A stretch of 64,000 nt of DNA from Spirochaetales bacterium (GTDB lineage Bacteria > Spirochaetota > Spirochaetia > Sphaerochaetales > Sphaerochaetaceae). The first letter of the stretch is position 1. Each line of letters starts with the position of its first letter. Location: positions 62,001 through 126,000 of the forward strand of contig JAGABZ010000006.1 of assembly GCA_017614375.1 (NCBI GenBank). Reading direction: 5' to 3'. A program made the translations under genes and the position numbers. Under the pieces are notes generated by a model that did no database searches, had not been told where the DNA came from, and was given only the letters and a program-made list of their open reading frames with translations. This document shows positions 34,765 through 42,058 of the stretch, piece by piece.

Positions 34765-35574
34765 ATGAGCGAATGCAACCATGACTGTTCCAGCTGCGCC
34801 GAAAACTGCGCTTCCCGTACCGCCCCGCAGAATCTGAAGGTTCCGACAAACGAGTACTCCGCTATCAACAAGGTAATCGGGGTTGTCAGCGGAAAGGGGG
34901 GCGTGGGCAAGTCCCTGGTGACCTCCCTGCTTGCAATCCAGGCCCACAGAAAGGGGCTTCGCTCGGCCATTCTCGACGCGGACATCACCGGGCCGTCGAT
35001 TCCGAAGGCTTTCGGGCTGACGGAGCGCGCCCAGACCAACGGCAAGATGCTGTTCCCCTCCGAGTCCTTAGGCGGGGTCAAGATCATGTCGATCAACCTC
35101 CTGTTGGAGGATCCCTCACAGCCGGTGATCTGGCGCGGGCCGATTCTCGCGGGTACTGTGAAGCAGTTCTGGACCGATGTGGCCTGGGACGCGGTGGACT
35201 GGATGTTCGTCGATATGCCTCCGGGAACGGGCGATGTGCCGCTGACTGTGTTCCAGTCCCTGCCTGTGGACGGGATTGTCATAGTCACCTCCCCGCAGGA
35301 CCTGGTTTCGATGATTGTCTCAAAGGCGGTCAACATGGCCCGGGCGATGGATATCCCCATCCTGGGCATCGTGGAGAACTACTCTTATTTCGAGTGCCCC
35401 TCATGCGGGCAGCGGCACAACATCTTCGGTGAGAGCCGGCTGGAGAAAACGGCGACGGAGTTCGCCATCCCCCGCATCGCCCGCCTCCCCATCGATCCGG
35501 AGCTGGCCGCGCTGTGCGACAGCGGCCGCATCGAGGACGTCAAAAAGGACTACCTCTCCGGCTTCCTCTTCTGA
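34765..35574 (+). CDS. mrp: Mrp/NBP35-type Fe-S cluster carrier ATPase
   Basis: P-loop scaffold that carries iron-sulphur clusters to apoproteins. ATG at 34765 is preferred to the GTG at 34759 because of spacing to GAGAG. The N terminus has four cysteines (CNHDCSSCAENC, residues 4-15), as in NBP35/Cfd1-type proteins. The deviant Walker A is SGKGGVGKSLV. Then DADITGPSIPK, IWRGPILAGTVKQFW, DMPPGTGDVPLT, and the C-terminal CPSCG pair that bridges the dimer cluster. The 269-residue protein is full length. Monocistronic by position. Confidence 0.94.
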   Translation: MSECNHDCSSCAENCASRTAPQNLKVPTNEYSAINKVIGVVSGKGGVGKSLVTSLLAIQAHRKGLRSAILDADITGPSIPKAFGLTERAQTNGKMLFPSESLGGVKIMSINLLLEDPSQPVIWRGPILAGTVKQFWTDVAWDAVDWMFVDMPPGTGDVPLTVFQSLPVDGIVIVTSPQDLVSMIVSKAVNMARAMDIPILGIVENYSYFECPSCGQRHNIFGESRLEKTATEFAIPRIARLPIDPELAALCDSGRIEDVKKDYLSGFLF

Positions 35575-35619
35575 TTTTTTCAACTTTTTCGCGTTTTATC
35601 TCAGCGATTACGCCCCCCG

Positions 35620-35664
35620 CTCCGTTTGTGTACATGAGTGATTCCGATTCGGACACAAACGGAG
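35620..35664 (+). promoter_or_regulatory. Perfect 12-bp inverted repeat enclosing the ribosome-binding site
   Basis: CTCCGTTTGTGT (35620-35631) is the exact reverse complement of ACACAAACGGAG (35653-35664), with a 21-nt loop. The 3' arm contains GGAG of the ribosome-binding site (GGAGGA, 35661-35666) for the gene starting at 35672. In RNA the stem would hide that site. As DNA the dyad could also be an operator. Confidence 0.8.
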
Positions 35665-35671
35665 GATTATC

Positions 35672-36448
35672 ATGCATTCAGAAGCTATCCGTCTTTTGGA
35701 AGAGAAACTTGCGGAAACCGAGGCGATTCTGTCCCGGCGGGTGCCGGCAGTCGATGGTGAGCTGGAGGTTACCCGGGATGGCAAGAAACTCAGATTCTTC
35801 AGGTGCCTTCCCTCAGGCAGGGAGTACCTGGGCAGAAAGCAGGAAAAGGAAATCGCCCTGCTTGCCCAGAAAAAGTACGAGCTTGCCCTGGGGAGAGCTG
35901 CTTTCAGGGACTGCAAAAGGCTCCGTTGCGCGCTCTCAATACTGTCGGAGATCGGGTCCCCGCGGCAGGTGTTTGATTGCATGCCTGAGGCCGTCAAGCC
36001 CTTGCTCACCCCTTACGGAGGCAGGGACGAGGACTATGTGAAAGCGTGGCTCAAGGCCAATGGCAAACAGACCCCGGAAGACAAGTACCACGTATTTGAG
36101 ACTCTCAAAGGAGACTTTGTACGGTCAAAGAGCGAGGTGATAATCGCTGACCGGTTATGGCAGTCCGCAATACCCTATGTCTATGAGTTTGAACTGGACT
36201 TCGGGGAGGACGGCCGGTACTACCCGGACTTCCTCGCTCTCAACAAGAGGACCCGGAGCATCTTCTGGTGGGAGCATTTAGGCTGGCTGGATGATGACCG
36301 GTACGGCCTCAAGACAATCCGCAAACTCTGCACATATGCCGAACACGGCATCACCCTGTCCGGGAATCTCCTGCTTACATACGAAACCGAGGAGTGCAGA
36401 TTCGACACCGGCTCGATTGACCGGTTGATAAACCGGTTCCTGCTTTAG
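35672..36448 (+). CDS. Orphan PD-(D/E)XK nuclease-like protein
   Basis: A 258-residue protein I place only tentatively. An N-terminal helical part (1-130) is rich in Lys/Glu/Arg. Residues 150-205 carry RSKSEVIIADRL (E155), YYPDF (D186) and FWWEHLGW (E201 followed by His). That spacing resembles the E...D...ExK core of restriction-endonuclease-fold enzymes, with His where Lys is usual. No methylase, transposase or toxin partner is adjacent. Translation seems controlled by the hairpin at 35620-35664, and array D begins 4 bp after the stop. It could act on DNA at repeats, but that is speculation. Confidence 0.6.
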   Translation: MHSEAIRLLEEKLAETEAILSRRVPAVDGELEVTRDGKKLRFFRCLPSGREYLGRKQEKEIALLAQKKYELALGRAAFRDCKRLRCALSILSEIGSPRQVFDCMPEAVKPLLTPYGGRDEDYVKAWLKANGKQTPEDKYHVFETLKGDFVRSKSEVIIADRLWQSAIPYVYEFELDFGEDGRYYPDFLALNKRTRSIFWWEHLGWLDDDRYGLKTIRKLCTYAEHGITLSGNLLLTYETEECRFDTGSIDRLINRFLL

Positions 36449-36452
36449 TGCG

Positions 36453-36575
36453 TTGGGTGCAAAATCGCGTTTTTTGCAAATCGCTACCCACTATTTTGGG
36501 TATGAAAAATGAATTTTGCCCAAAAAAGTCCAACGGATTGGGTAGAAAAATGAAAAACAAGGGAAAAAAGTCCAA
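36453..36575. repeat. Array D: three tandem inverted-repeat units, 42/43-bp period
   Basis: TTGGGT occurs at 36453, 36496 and 36538; its partners ACCCA at 36486 and GTCCAA at 36528 and 36570. Dyad centres between units are at 36493.5 and 36535.5, within 16-bp palindromes (36486-36501, 36528-36543). Interiors are A-rich (TATGAAAAATGAATTTTG, TAGAAAAATGAAAAACAAG). The array fills the 170-bp gap between the convergent nuclease-like gene and mnmA. Confidence 0.82.
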
Positions 36576-36618
36576 TTTTCAGACTCCTGCCCGGTCGTGA
36601 GGTTCGGGCAAGGCCTTG

Positions 36619-37698
36619 TCAGCCCGCGTATTCGATGATCCCTCCGCAGAGGATGGAGTCGTTGTCGTAGATTACGAGGCTCTGCCCGCAGGCGGGGGAG
36701 AGGACCGGCTCGTCAAAGCGGAAGCTGAGCAGAGCGCCCTCCATGCAGACTGTGCCCGGGGCGGGCGAACCGGTGGAGCGGACCTTTGCCGAGGCGCGCA
36801 GCGGCGTGGCCAGGGCCTCAGGGCCGGGGAGGCTCACCCAGTTGATCTGTGAGGCCTTTACCAGGGTGCAGCGGGCCAGGTTGGCTTCGCCGACTATGAC
36901 CCTGTTGGCCTTGATGTCGAGCCCGATGACGTACAGGGGGTTCGGGGCGGCTATGCCCAGTCCCCGGCGCTGGCCGATTGTGTAGTTCCAGGCGCCGTTG
37001 TGGTGGCCCAGGACCCGGCCCGAGGTGTCGACTATGTCGCCGGGCGCCGGCTCGACATCCAAAAGGTCGGAGTAGGGCCCGCTGTAGAAATCCTGGCTCT
37101 CATCCTGGTCCGCGGAGTGCAGGCCGAGGCGGACATCTATGGCGCGGACAGCCTTTTTGGTCATGTTGCCCAGGGGAAACAGGGTCCGGGAGAGCTGCGC
37201 CTGGGACAGCCGGTACAGAAAGTAGCTCTGGTCCTTGAGCGGGTCGGCGCCGCGCATCAGGCACAGGCGGCCGCCGCGGTTTTCGATGCGGGCGTAGTGG
37301 CCTGTGGCGAAGAAGTCGAACTTAAGTCCGGCCGTCCGGGCGTAGTCGACCATGGCGCCGAACTTGATTATGGGGTTGCACCAGATGCAGGGGTTCGGGG
37401 TGCGGCCGCTGAGGTATTCATCGCGGAAGTTTCTGAGGACCGTCGATTCGTAGAGGTCGGAAATGTCGAGGACGGTGTGCTGAATACCCAGCGCGGCGCA
37501 GACGGCGGCAGCTTTGCGGATTTCCTCTTCTTTGTTGGGGGAAAAGCAGGCGTCTTTTGTCATGTCGCCGTGAAAGGCCCGCCCCTCTTTCCACAGAGAC
37601 ATCGTCACGCCGCGGACGGTGTGGCCTTGCCCAAGAAGAATGGAAGCGGCGACGGAGGAGTCGATTCCGCCGCTCATACCGACAAGCACATCTGACAT
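36619..37698 (-). CDS. mnmA: tRNA 2-thiouridylase MnmA (CxxC variant)
   Basis: Thiolates U34 of tRNA-Lys/Glu/Gln. Start at 37698 gives MSDVLVGMSGGIDSS with the PP-loop (residues 9-15); the upstream open frame has no conservation. The 359-residue protein keeps ATGHYARI, KDQSYFLY and NYTIGQRRGLGI. The first catalytic cysteine region reads GRTPNPCIWCNPIIKFG, giving C104xxC107. The site of the second catalytic cysteine (ESxDICF in classical MnmA) reads ESQDFYSG (200-207) with no Cys. A variant chemistry, perhaps with an iron-sulphur cluster, is possible. The ATG lacks a ribosome-binding site (leaderless candidate). Confidence 0.88.
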   Translation of the reverse strand: MSDVLVGMSGGIDSSVAASILLGQGHTVRGVTMSLWKEGRAFHGDMTKDACFSPNKEEEIRKAAAVCAALGIQHTVLDISDLYESTVLRNFRDEYLSGRTPNPCIWCNPIIKFGAMVDYARTAGLKFDFFATGHYARIENRGGRLCLMRGADPLKDQSYFLYRLSQAQLSRTLFPLGNMTKKAVRAIDVRLGLHSADQDESQDFYSGPYSDLLDVEPAPGDIVDTSGRVLGHHNGAWNYTIGQRRGLGIAAPNPLYVIGLDIKANRVIVGEANLARCTLVKASQINWVSLPGPEALATPLRASAKVRSTGSPAPGTVCMEGALLSFRFDEPVLSPACGQSLVIYDNDSILCGGIIEYAG

Positions 37699-37704
37699 GG
37701 CCCG

Positions 37705-37737
37705 ATGATACCATAAGGCGGTGTTTTGTGCTATTAT
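37705..37737. promoter_or_regulatory. Divergent promoter region mnmA / M29 aminopeptidase
   Basis: For mnmA, minus strand, TATCAT (37710-37705) ends exactly 6 nt before the ATG at 37698; its -35 hexamer (TAGCAC) is poor. For the aminopeptidase, plus strand, TATTAT (37732-37737) is the -10 box, followed by a CCGGAGG ribosome-binding site. The two promoters overlap, so they may exclude each other. Confidence 0.5.
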
Positions 37738-37756
37738 CCTTATCCGGAGGCACAAG

Positions 37757-38977
37757 ATGAAGAAAACACGCATCAGAAGTTACGCGCGCCTGATCGCCAG
37801 GTGCGGAGTCAATATCCACAAGGGACAGGATGTGGTCATCAGGGCTGAACTCGACCAGCCTGAGTTCATTACGATGCTCGTCGACGAGTGCTACAAGGCC
37901 GGCGCCCGCTCGGTCCGGGTCGAATGGGAGCACCAGCCGCTGGCAAAGCTTCATGTCCGCCACATGAGCGTCAAGACCCTCGGAACCGTCGACAAGTGGC
38001 AGGAGGCCAAGCTCCAGCACTATGTCGATACTCTTCCGTGCAGAATCATCATCGAGTCGGAGGACCCGGACGGGCTTAAGGGCATCAACCAGAAGAAGAT
38101 GGTCCAGGGCAACCGGATGATATTCCCGGTTATCAAGAAGTACCGCGACCAGATGTCGAACAAGTATCAGTGGTGCATCGCCGCCGTTCCCGGAGAGAAG
38201 TGGGCGCAGAAGCTTTTCCCCGAGCTGTCGAAGCATCAGGCGGTCGAGAAACTCTGGGAGGCGATTCTGGCCACCAGCAGGGTCGATGATGACCCGGTAA
38301 AGGCGTGGGAAGAGCACAATGCCGACATCCAGAAGCACTGTGACTATCTGACCTCCCTGGGCATCGACAGCCTCCACTACAAGTCTTCCAACGGAACCGA
38401 TTTCACTGTGGGACTGATTGAGAATTCCCGGTTCTGCGGAGGCGGGGAGACAAGCCTCAAGGGTATATTCTTCAATCCCAACATCCCTACCGAGGAGTGC
38501 TTCACCTCTCCGATGCGCGGCAGGGCCGATGGCATCGTCTATGCCACAAAGCCCCTTTCCCGTCAGGGACAGCTGATCGAGAACTTCTGGATCCGCTTCA
38601 AGGACGGAAAGGCCGTCGAGTGGGACGCGCAGAAGAACAAGGACCTGCTGACCGAGACGCTGACGATGGACGAAGGCGCCGCGTATCTGGGTGAGTGCGC
38701 CCTGGTACCGTGGGATTCGCCGATAAACAACAGCGGAATCCTCTTCTACAATACCCTGTTCGACGAGAACGCCTGCTGCCACCTGGCCATCGGGCACGGA
38801 TTCCCCGACACGATAAAGGACTTTGAGAAGTACACCCTCGAGCAGACCCACGAGATGGGAATCAACGATTCGATGATCCACGTCGACTTCATGATCGGCA
38901 GCCCCGATCTGGAAATCACCGCCCACTGCCGCGACGGCAGACAGGTGACGATCTTCCGCAACGGAAACTGGGCATAA
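37757..38977 (+). CDS. M29-family (AmpS/thermophilic) aminopeptidase
   Basis: Metal-dependent cytosolic aminopeptidase, 406 residues. ATG at 37757 follows CCGGAGG; an upstream in-frame ATG lies in the promoter. Family landmarks are NIPTEECFTSP, a catalytic-type Glu in YLGECALVPWDSP, HLAIGHGFP, and the C-terminal HVDFMIGSPDLEI with metal-binding His and Asp. It is followed 10 bp later by a phosphodiesterase-like gene, suggesting cotranscription. Confidence 0.92.
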   Translation: MKKTRIRSYARLIARCGVNIHKGQDVVIRAELDQPEFITMLVDECYKAGARSVRVEWEHQPLAKLHVRHMSVKTLGTVDKWQEAKLQHYVDTLPCRIIIESEDPDGLKGINQKKMVQGNRMIFPVIKKYRDQMSNKYQWCIAAVPGEKWAQKLFPELSKHQAVEKLWEAILATSRVDDDPVKAWEEHNADIQKHCDYLTSLGIDSLHYKSSNGTDFTVGLIENSRFCGGGETSLKGIFFNPNIPTEECFTSPMRGRADGIVYATKPLSRQGQLIENFWIRFKDGKAVEWDAQKNKDLLTETLTMDEGAAYLGECALVPWDSPINNSGILFYNTLFDENACCHLAIGHGFPDTIKDFEKYTLEQTHEMGINDSMIHVDFMIGSPDLEITAHCRDGRQVTIFRNGNWA

Positions 38978-38987
38978 GGAAACTCTG

Positions 38988-40265
38988 ATGGCCGGCAAGC
39001 ATCTGGTTGTTGTCTCGTTCGACGCGATGGTCGGGGAGGATCTGGACCTGCTCAGGGAGGACCCGGTCTTTGCCGAACTTCTTGAGAAGGGCGCACGGGT
39101 CAACAGGATCCGTACGGTCTATCCCTCGCTGACCTATCCGGCCCACACCAGCATGCTCACCGGAGCCCGCTGCGGGAAGCACGGGGTGGTCAACAACGAG
39201 CCTGCCGACCCGGGAAACCTCAAGTGCCCGTGGTACTGGTTCCATGACCCGGTGAGGATTCCCGACATCCACGATGCCGCCAAGCAGGCCGGACTGGTTA
39301 CCGCGTCGGTCTTCTGGCCTGTGACCGGCGGCCACCGGAGTATCGATCATCTGGTGGCGGAGTACTGGGCCCAGGGTCCGGACGATACCCTGGAGAGGGC
39401 ATACAAGAGGGCAGGGACAAGTAATGAGCTGTATCAGGACATCATCCGCCCGCTTGAAAGCACCCTTTCCTCCTGGGATTCCACAGTCACCGATGACGCG
39501 AAAGTCCAGATCGCCTGCGAGATGATCCGCCGCTACAGGCCCAACCTGCTTACAGTCCACCTCGGCCAGATCGACAGCCTGAGGCACAAGTACGGAATCT
39601 TCAACGACAAAGTCGCAGCCGGAGTCCTCAAATCGGGTGCTTTCATGGGACGCATCATGCAGGCCGCCCGGGACGCCGGGACCTTTGCTGACACCGATTT
39701 TGTGGTTTGCAGCGACCACGGTCAGATCAACTACACCCGCAGGATGAACCTCAACGCTCTCTTTGTCGGCCAGGGCCTGACCGACACCTCCTGGCGGGTC
39801 TGGGCCAAGACGGCAAACTTCAGTGCCCAGGTTTACCTGTCCGACCCGAAGGACAAGGCCTTGGAAGAGCAGGTGTCCCGATTCCTGCACCGCTGCTGCG
39901 AAGAGGGCGACAAGGGTATAGGGCGCGTGCTTGACGCAAAACAGGCGCGGGATGATTACGGCCTGTACGGGGATTTCTCGTTCGTGATCGAGAGCGATGG
40001 CTCGACGCTGTTCCTCTCCGACTGGAAGGAGCCGCTTTTCTCCCCGGCCAAGTGCGAGCCGGGATATCAGAGGGCCAGCCACGGTCATGACCCGTCAACC
40101 GGCCCCCAGCCGGTGTTTGTCGGCTGCGGTCCGCACTTCAGACGGGGCGTCCTCCTGAGCCGGGCAGACATCATCGACGAGGCTCCGACCTACGCCCGGA
40201 TCCTGGGGGTGAAACTGCCCCAGGCGGAGGGCCGGCCGATGACCGCTCTTCTGGAAAAAACTTGA
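38988..40265 (+). CDS. Alkaline-phosphatase-superfamily phosphodiesterase (NPP-like)
   Basis: A 425-residue enzyme of the nucleotide pyrophosphatase/phosphodiesterase group. The first metal Asp is in VVVSFDAM, the nucleophile Thr in YPSLTYPAHTSMLTG, further ligands in GQIDSLRHKYG and CSDHGQ, and the last His in ASHGHDP. No signal peptide is present, so it acts in the cytoplasm, unlike many NPPs. It probably hydrolyses phosphodiesters or pyrophosphates of nucleotides or lipids; substrate unknown. Its stop codon overlaps the -35 box of ygjV. Confidence 0.86.
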   Translation: MAGKHLVVVSFDAMVGEDLDLLREDPVFAELLEKGARVNRIRTVYPSLTYPAHTSMLTGARCGKHGVVNNEPADPGNLKCPWYWFHDPVRIPDIHDAAKQAGLVTASVFWPVTGGHRSIDHLVAEYWAQGPDDTLERAYKRAGTSNELYQDIIRPLESTLSSWDSTVTDDAKVQIACEMIRRYRPNLLTVHLGQIDSLRHKYGIFNDKVAAGVLKSGAFMGRIMQAARDAGTFADTDFVVCSDHGQINYTRRMNLNALFVGQGLTDTSWRVWAKTANFSAQVYLSDPKDKALEEQVSRFLHRCCEEGDKGIGRVLDAKQARDDYGLYGDFSFVIESDGSTLFLSDWKEPLFSPAKCEPGYQRASHGHDPSTGPQPVFVGCGPHFRRGVLLSRADIIDEAPTYARILGVKLPQAEGRPMTALLEKT

Positions 40266-40290
40266 CACCGGATAGGCCCCGTGCTAGCCT
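40262..40290 (+). promoter_or_regulatory. Promoter of ygjV
   Basis: Perfect TTGACA (40262-40267) and TAGCCT (40285-40290), 17 bp apart. The -35 box contains the TGA stop of the upstream gene. Leader about 30 nt with AGAGG. Confidence 0.7.
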
Positions 40291-40326
40291 TCTTTTGAAT
40301 TCCGGAGACTCGAAAAGAGGTGTTTT

Positions 40327-40881
40327 GTGAATGATTTGACAGCACAGGTTCTTGGGATTCTCGCACTGGTTGCGATGGTGCTGTCCTATCAGCAGAAGGA
40401 CCGCAAGAGACTGCTTTGGTTCCAGTTGGCTTCCAACGCCCTCTTTGTGGCTCACTACTACCTGATTGATGCCCCGACAATGTCGGTGATGTGCATCGTC
40501 AATGTGGCCAGGTCCTTTGTGTTTTCACAGAACGACACGCGCTGGGGAACGAGCCGGCTCTGGCTGTACCTTTTCCTGGCCCTTACGCTGGCTGGCGGAA
40601 TATGGATGTGGGAGGGTCCTTTGAGTCTGCTGGTAATAGTGGCGACGCTGCTGCTTACCGTGACTCTCTATTCCGACAACCTTGCCTTCATGCGGAAGAT
40701 GTTCCTTGTGGTTCCGCTTCTTTACATCGCCTACAACATCGCCAGCGGTTCGGTGGGCGGAATCGGGAACGACGTTTTCTGCATTATTTCCGCATTGATT
40801 GCAATCTGGCGCTTTGACATCAGAAAAAAAGCTTCGGAGGAGGCCTCCGGCACCGAGCCGGACAAATCCGAAGAGGCGTAA
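40327..40881 (+). CDS. ygjV: YgjV-family inner membrane protein
   Basis: A 184-residue membrane protein with about six hydrophobic helices. The opening VLGILALVAMVLSYQQKDRKRLL, with QxKxRKxLL after helix 1, and LFVAHYYLIDA are typical of YgjV. The C-terminal 20 residues are charged and probably cytoplasmic. GTG at 40327 has AGAGG upstream. Function unknown; the fold resembles small solute or sugar transporters, which is only an analogy. Confidence 0.78.
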   Translation: MNDLTAQVLGILALVAMVLSYQQKDRKRLLWFQLASNALFVAHYYLIDAPTMSVMCIVNVARSFVFSQNDTRWGTSRLWLYLFLALTLAGGIWMWEGPLSLLVIVATLLLTVTLYSDNLAFMRKMFLVVPLLYIAYNIASGSVGGIGNDVFCIISALIAIWRFDIRKKASEEASGTEPDKSEEA

Positions 40882-41002
40882 GTAAACCGATTGTATGACC
40901 CTGGAGCGTCCCCGTAGGGGATGGCGAGAGGAAAGCCCTGATCGTTTCGCTGAGAACCGACGGGGCTTTTTTGCTAAAGAGAATGCTTTTTTGGAGGAAA
41001 AT
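40882..41002 (+). promoter_or_regulatory. Structured leader of the catabolic operon (possible riboswitch/attenuator)
   Basis: This 121-nt gap contains a perfect TCCCC-GTA-GGGGA hairpin (40909-40921), then AAAGCCC (40932-40938) pairing with GGGCTTT (40963-40969) with T6 (40967-40972): a terminator-like stem ending 31 nt before the dehydrogenase ATG. A second T6 and GGAGG follow. It could simply terminate ygjV, or attenuate the operon. No known riboswitch class matched by eye. Confidence 0.55.
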
Positions 41003-42058
41003 ATGGCTGAGAAGATGAAGGTGTTGGCAATCACCGGAGCAAAGCAGACCGAAATCGTAGAAGTGAACCGCCCTGTTCCCGGACCGGAGCAGGTCCTGGT
41101 CAGAATCGACGGGACGGCCATCTGCACCTGGGAGCAGCGGGTTTACATGACGGGCAAGTTCAAGATGCCCTTCCTCGGAGGCCACGAAGTCGTCGGCCAC
41201 GTGGTTGAACTCGGCTCCAAGGTAAGAACCAGGGAATTCAAGCCCGGCGACAGGGTCGCCCTGAGCGTAATCAACACCTGCGGAACCTGCTACTACTGCA
41301 GAAGGGGCGAGGAGAACCTCTGCGTGGACTCCTACGCCAACCTCAGCGAGGACCTCGGAATGAACGGCCCAGGAGGGTTCGCCCAGTACAAGGTCCTGCC
41401 GCCATCGAAGATCTGGAAACTCAGGGATGATCTTCCGTGGGTTTACGGCACCTTTGCCGAACCTCTGGCCTGTGTCTGCAACAGTGTGAAAAAGGCCGGC
41501 ATCCGCCTCGGAGACGACGTGGTCGTCATCGGCGGCGGAATCATGGGCATGTTCCACATGATGGTCGCCAAGCTTTCCGGTGCCCGGGTGATAATGAGCG
41601 AAATCGACGAATCCCGCCGCAAACTGGCCGAGGAACTCGGTTGCGACATCACCTTTTCCCCGAAGGAGCATGACGCAGTTGCCTACGTCAGGGAACTGAC
41701 CGACGGACGCGGAGCCGATGTCGTATTCGACACGACCGTGCTCCCCGCCGTGGCCGCCCAGGCAATCGATATGGCCGGCAAGATGGGCAGGGTGGTGATG
41801 TATTCATCCGTCATCCCCGCCGACCCGATTCCGCTGGACGCCAACGCCCTCCACGGAAACGAAAAGGTCATCACCGGTTCGGTCAGCCCGTCGATCCAGT
41901 CGTTCGACACCGCCGTGCGCCTGCTCAACAAGGGGCTGATCAACCCGGAGAAACTGCTTTACGGTATTTATCCGATGGAAAAGGCAGTCGAGGCATTTGA
42001 GGCTTCGATCCGCCCGGACACCTACAGGGTGGTGATCAGTTTCGGGGAAGACCGGTGA
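41003..42058 (+). CDS. Zinc-dependent medium-chain alcohol/polyol dehydrogenase
   Basis: NAD(P)-linked dehydrogenase of 351 residues (MDR superfamily, sorbitol/threonine dehydrogenase type). Catalytic zinc ligands are Cys in GTAICTWE and His/Glu in GGHEVVG. The structural zinc loop is CGTCYYCRRGEENLC. The Rossmann motif is VIGGGIMGMFH. Strong TTGGAGG before the ATG at 41003; the frame upstream is leader RNA. First gene of an operon running to 50763. The next gene overlaps by 4 nt. Substrate: probably a sugar alcohol or hydroxy-acid (inference). Confidence 0.9.
   Translation: MAEKMKVLAITGAKQTEIVEVNRPVPGPEQVLVRIDGTAICTWEQRVYMTGKFKMPFLGGHEVVGHVVELGSKVRTREFKPGDRVALSVINTCGTCYYCRRGEENLCVDSYANLSEDLGMNGPGGFAQYKVLPPSKIWKLRDDLPWVYGTFAEPLACVCNSVKKAGIRLGDDVVVIGGGIMGMFHMMVAKLSGARVIMSEIDESRRKLAEELGCDITFSPKEHDAVAYVRELTDGRGADVVFDTTVLPAVAAQAIDMAGKMGRVVMYSSVIPADPIPLDANALHGNEKVITGSVSPSIQSFDTAVRLLNKGLINPEKLLYGIYPMEKAVEAFEASIRPDTYRVVISFGEDR

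Noticed and set aside
35672-36448. Restriction-modification system
   Set aside because: No methyltransferase or specificity gene is nearby, and the ExK-type motif has His instead of Lys.
40882-41002. TPP riboswitch, suggested by CTGAGA at 40950
   Set aside because: The remaining TPP core elements (GAACCTGAT and the pyrophosphate helix) are absent.
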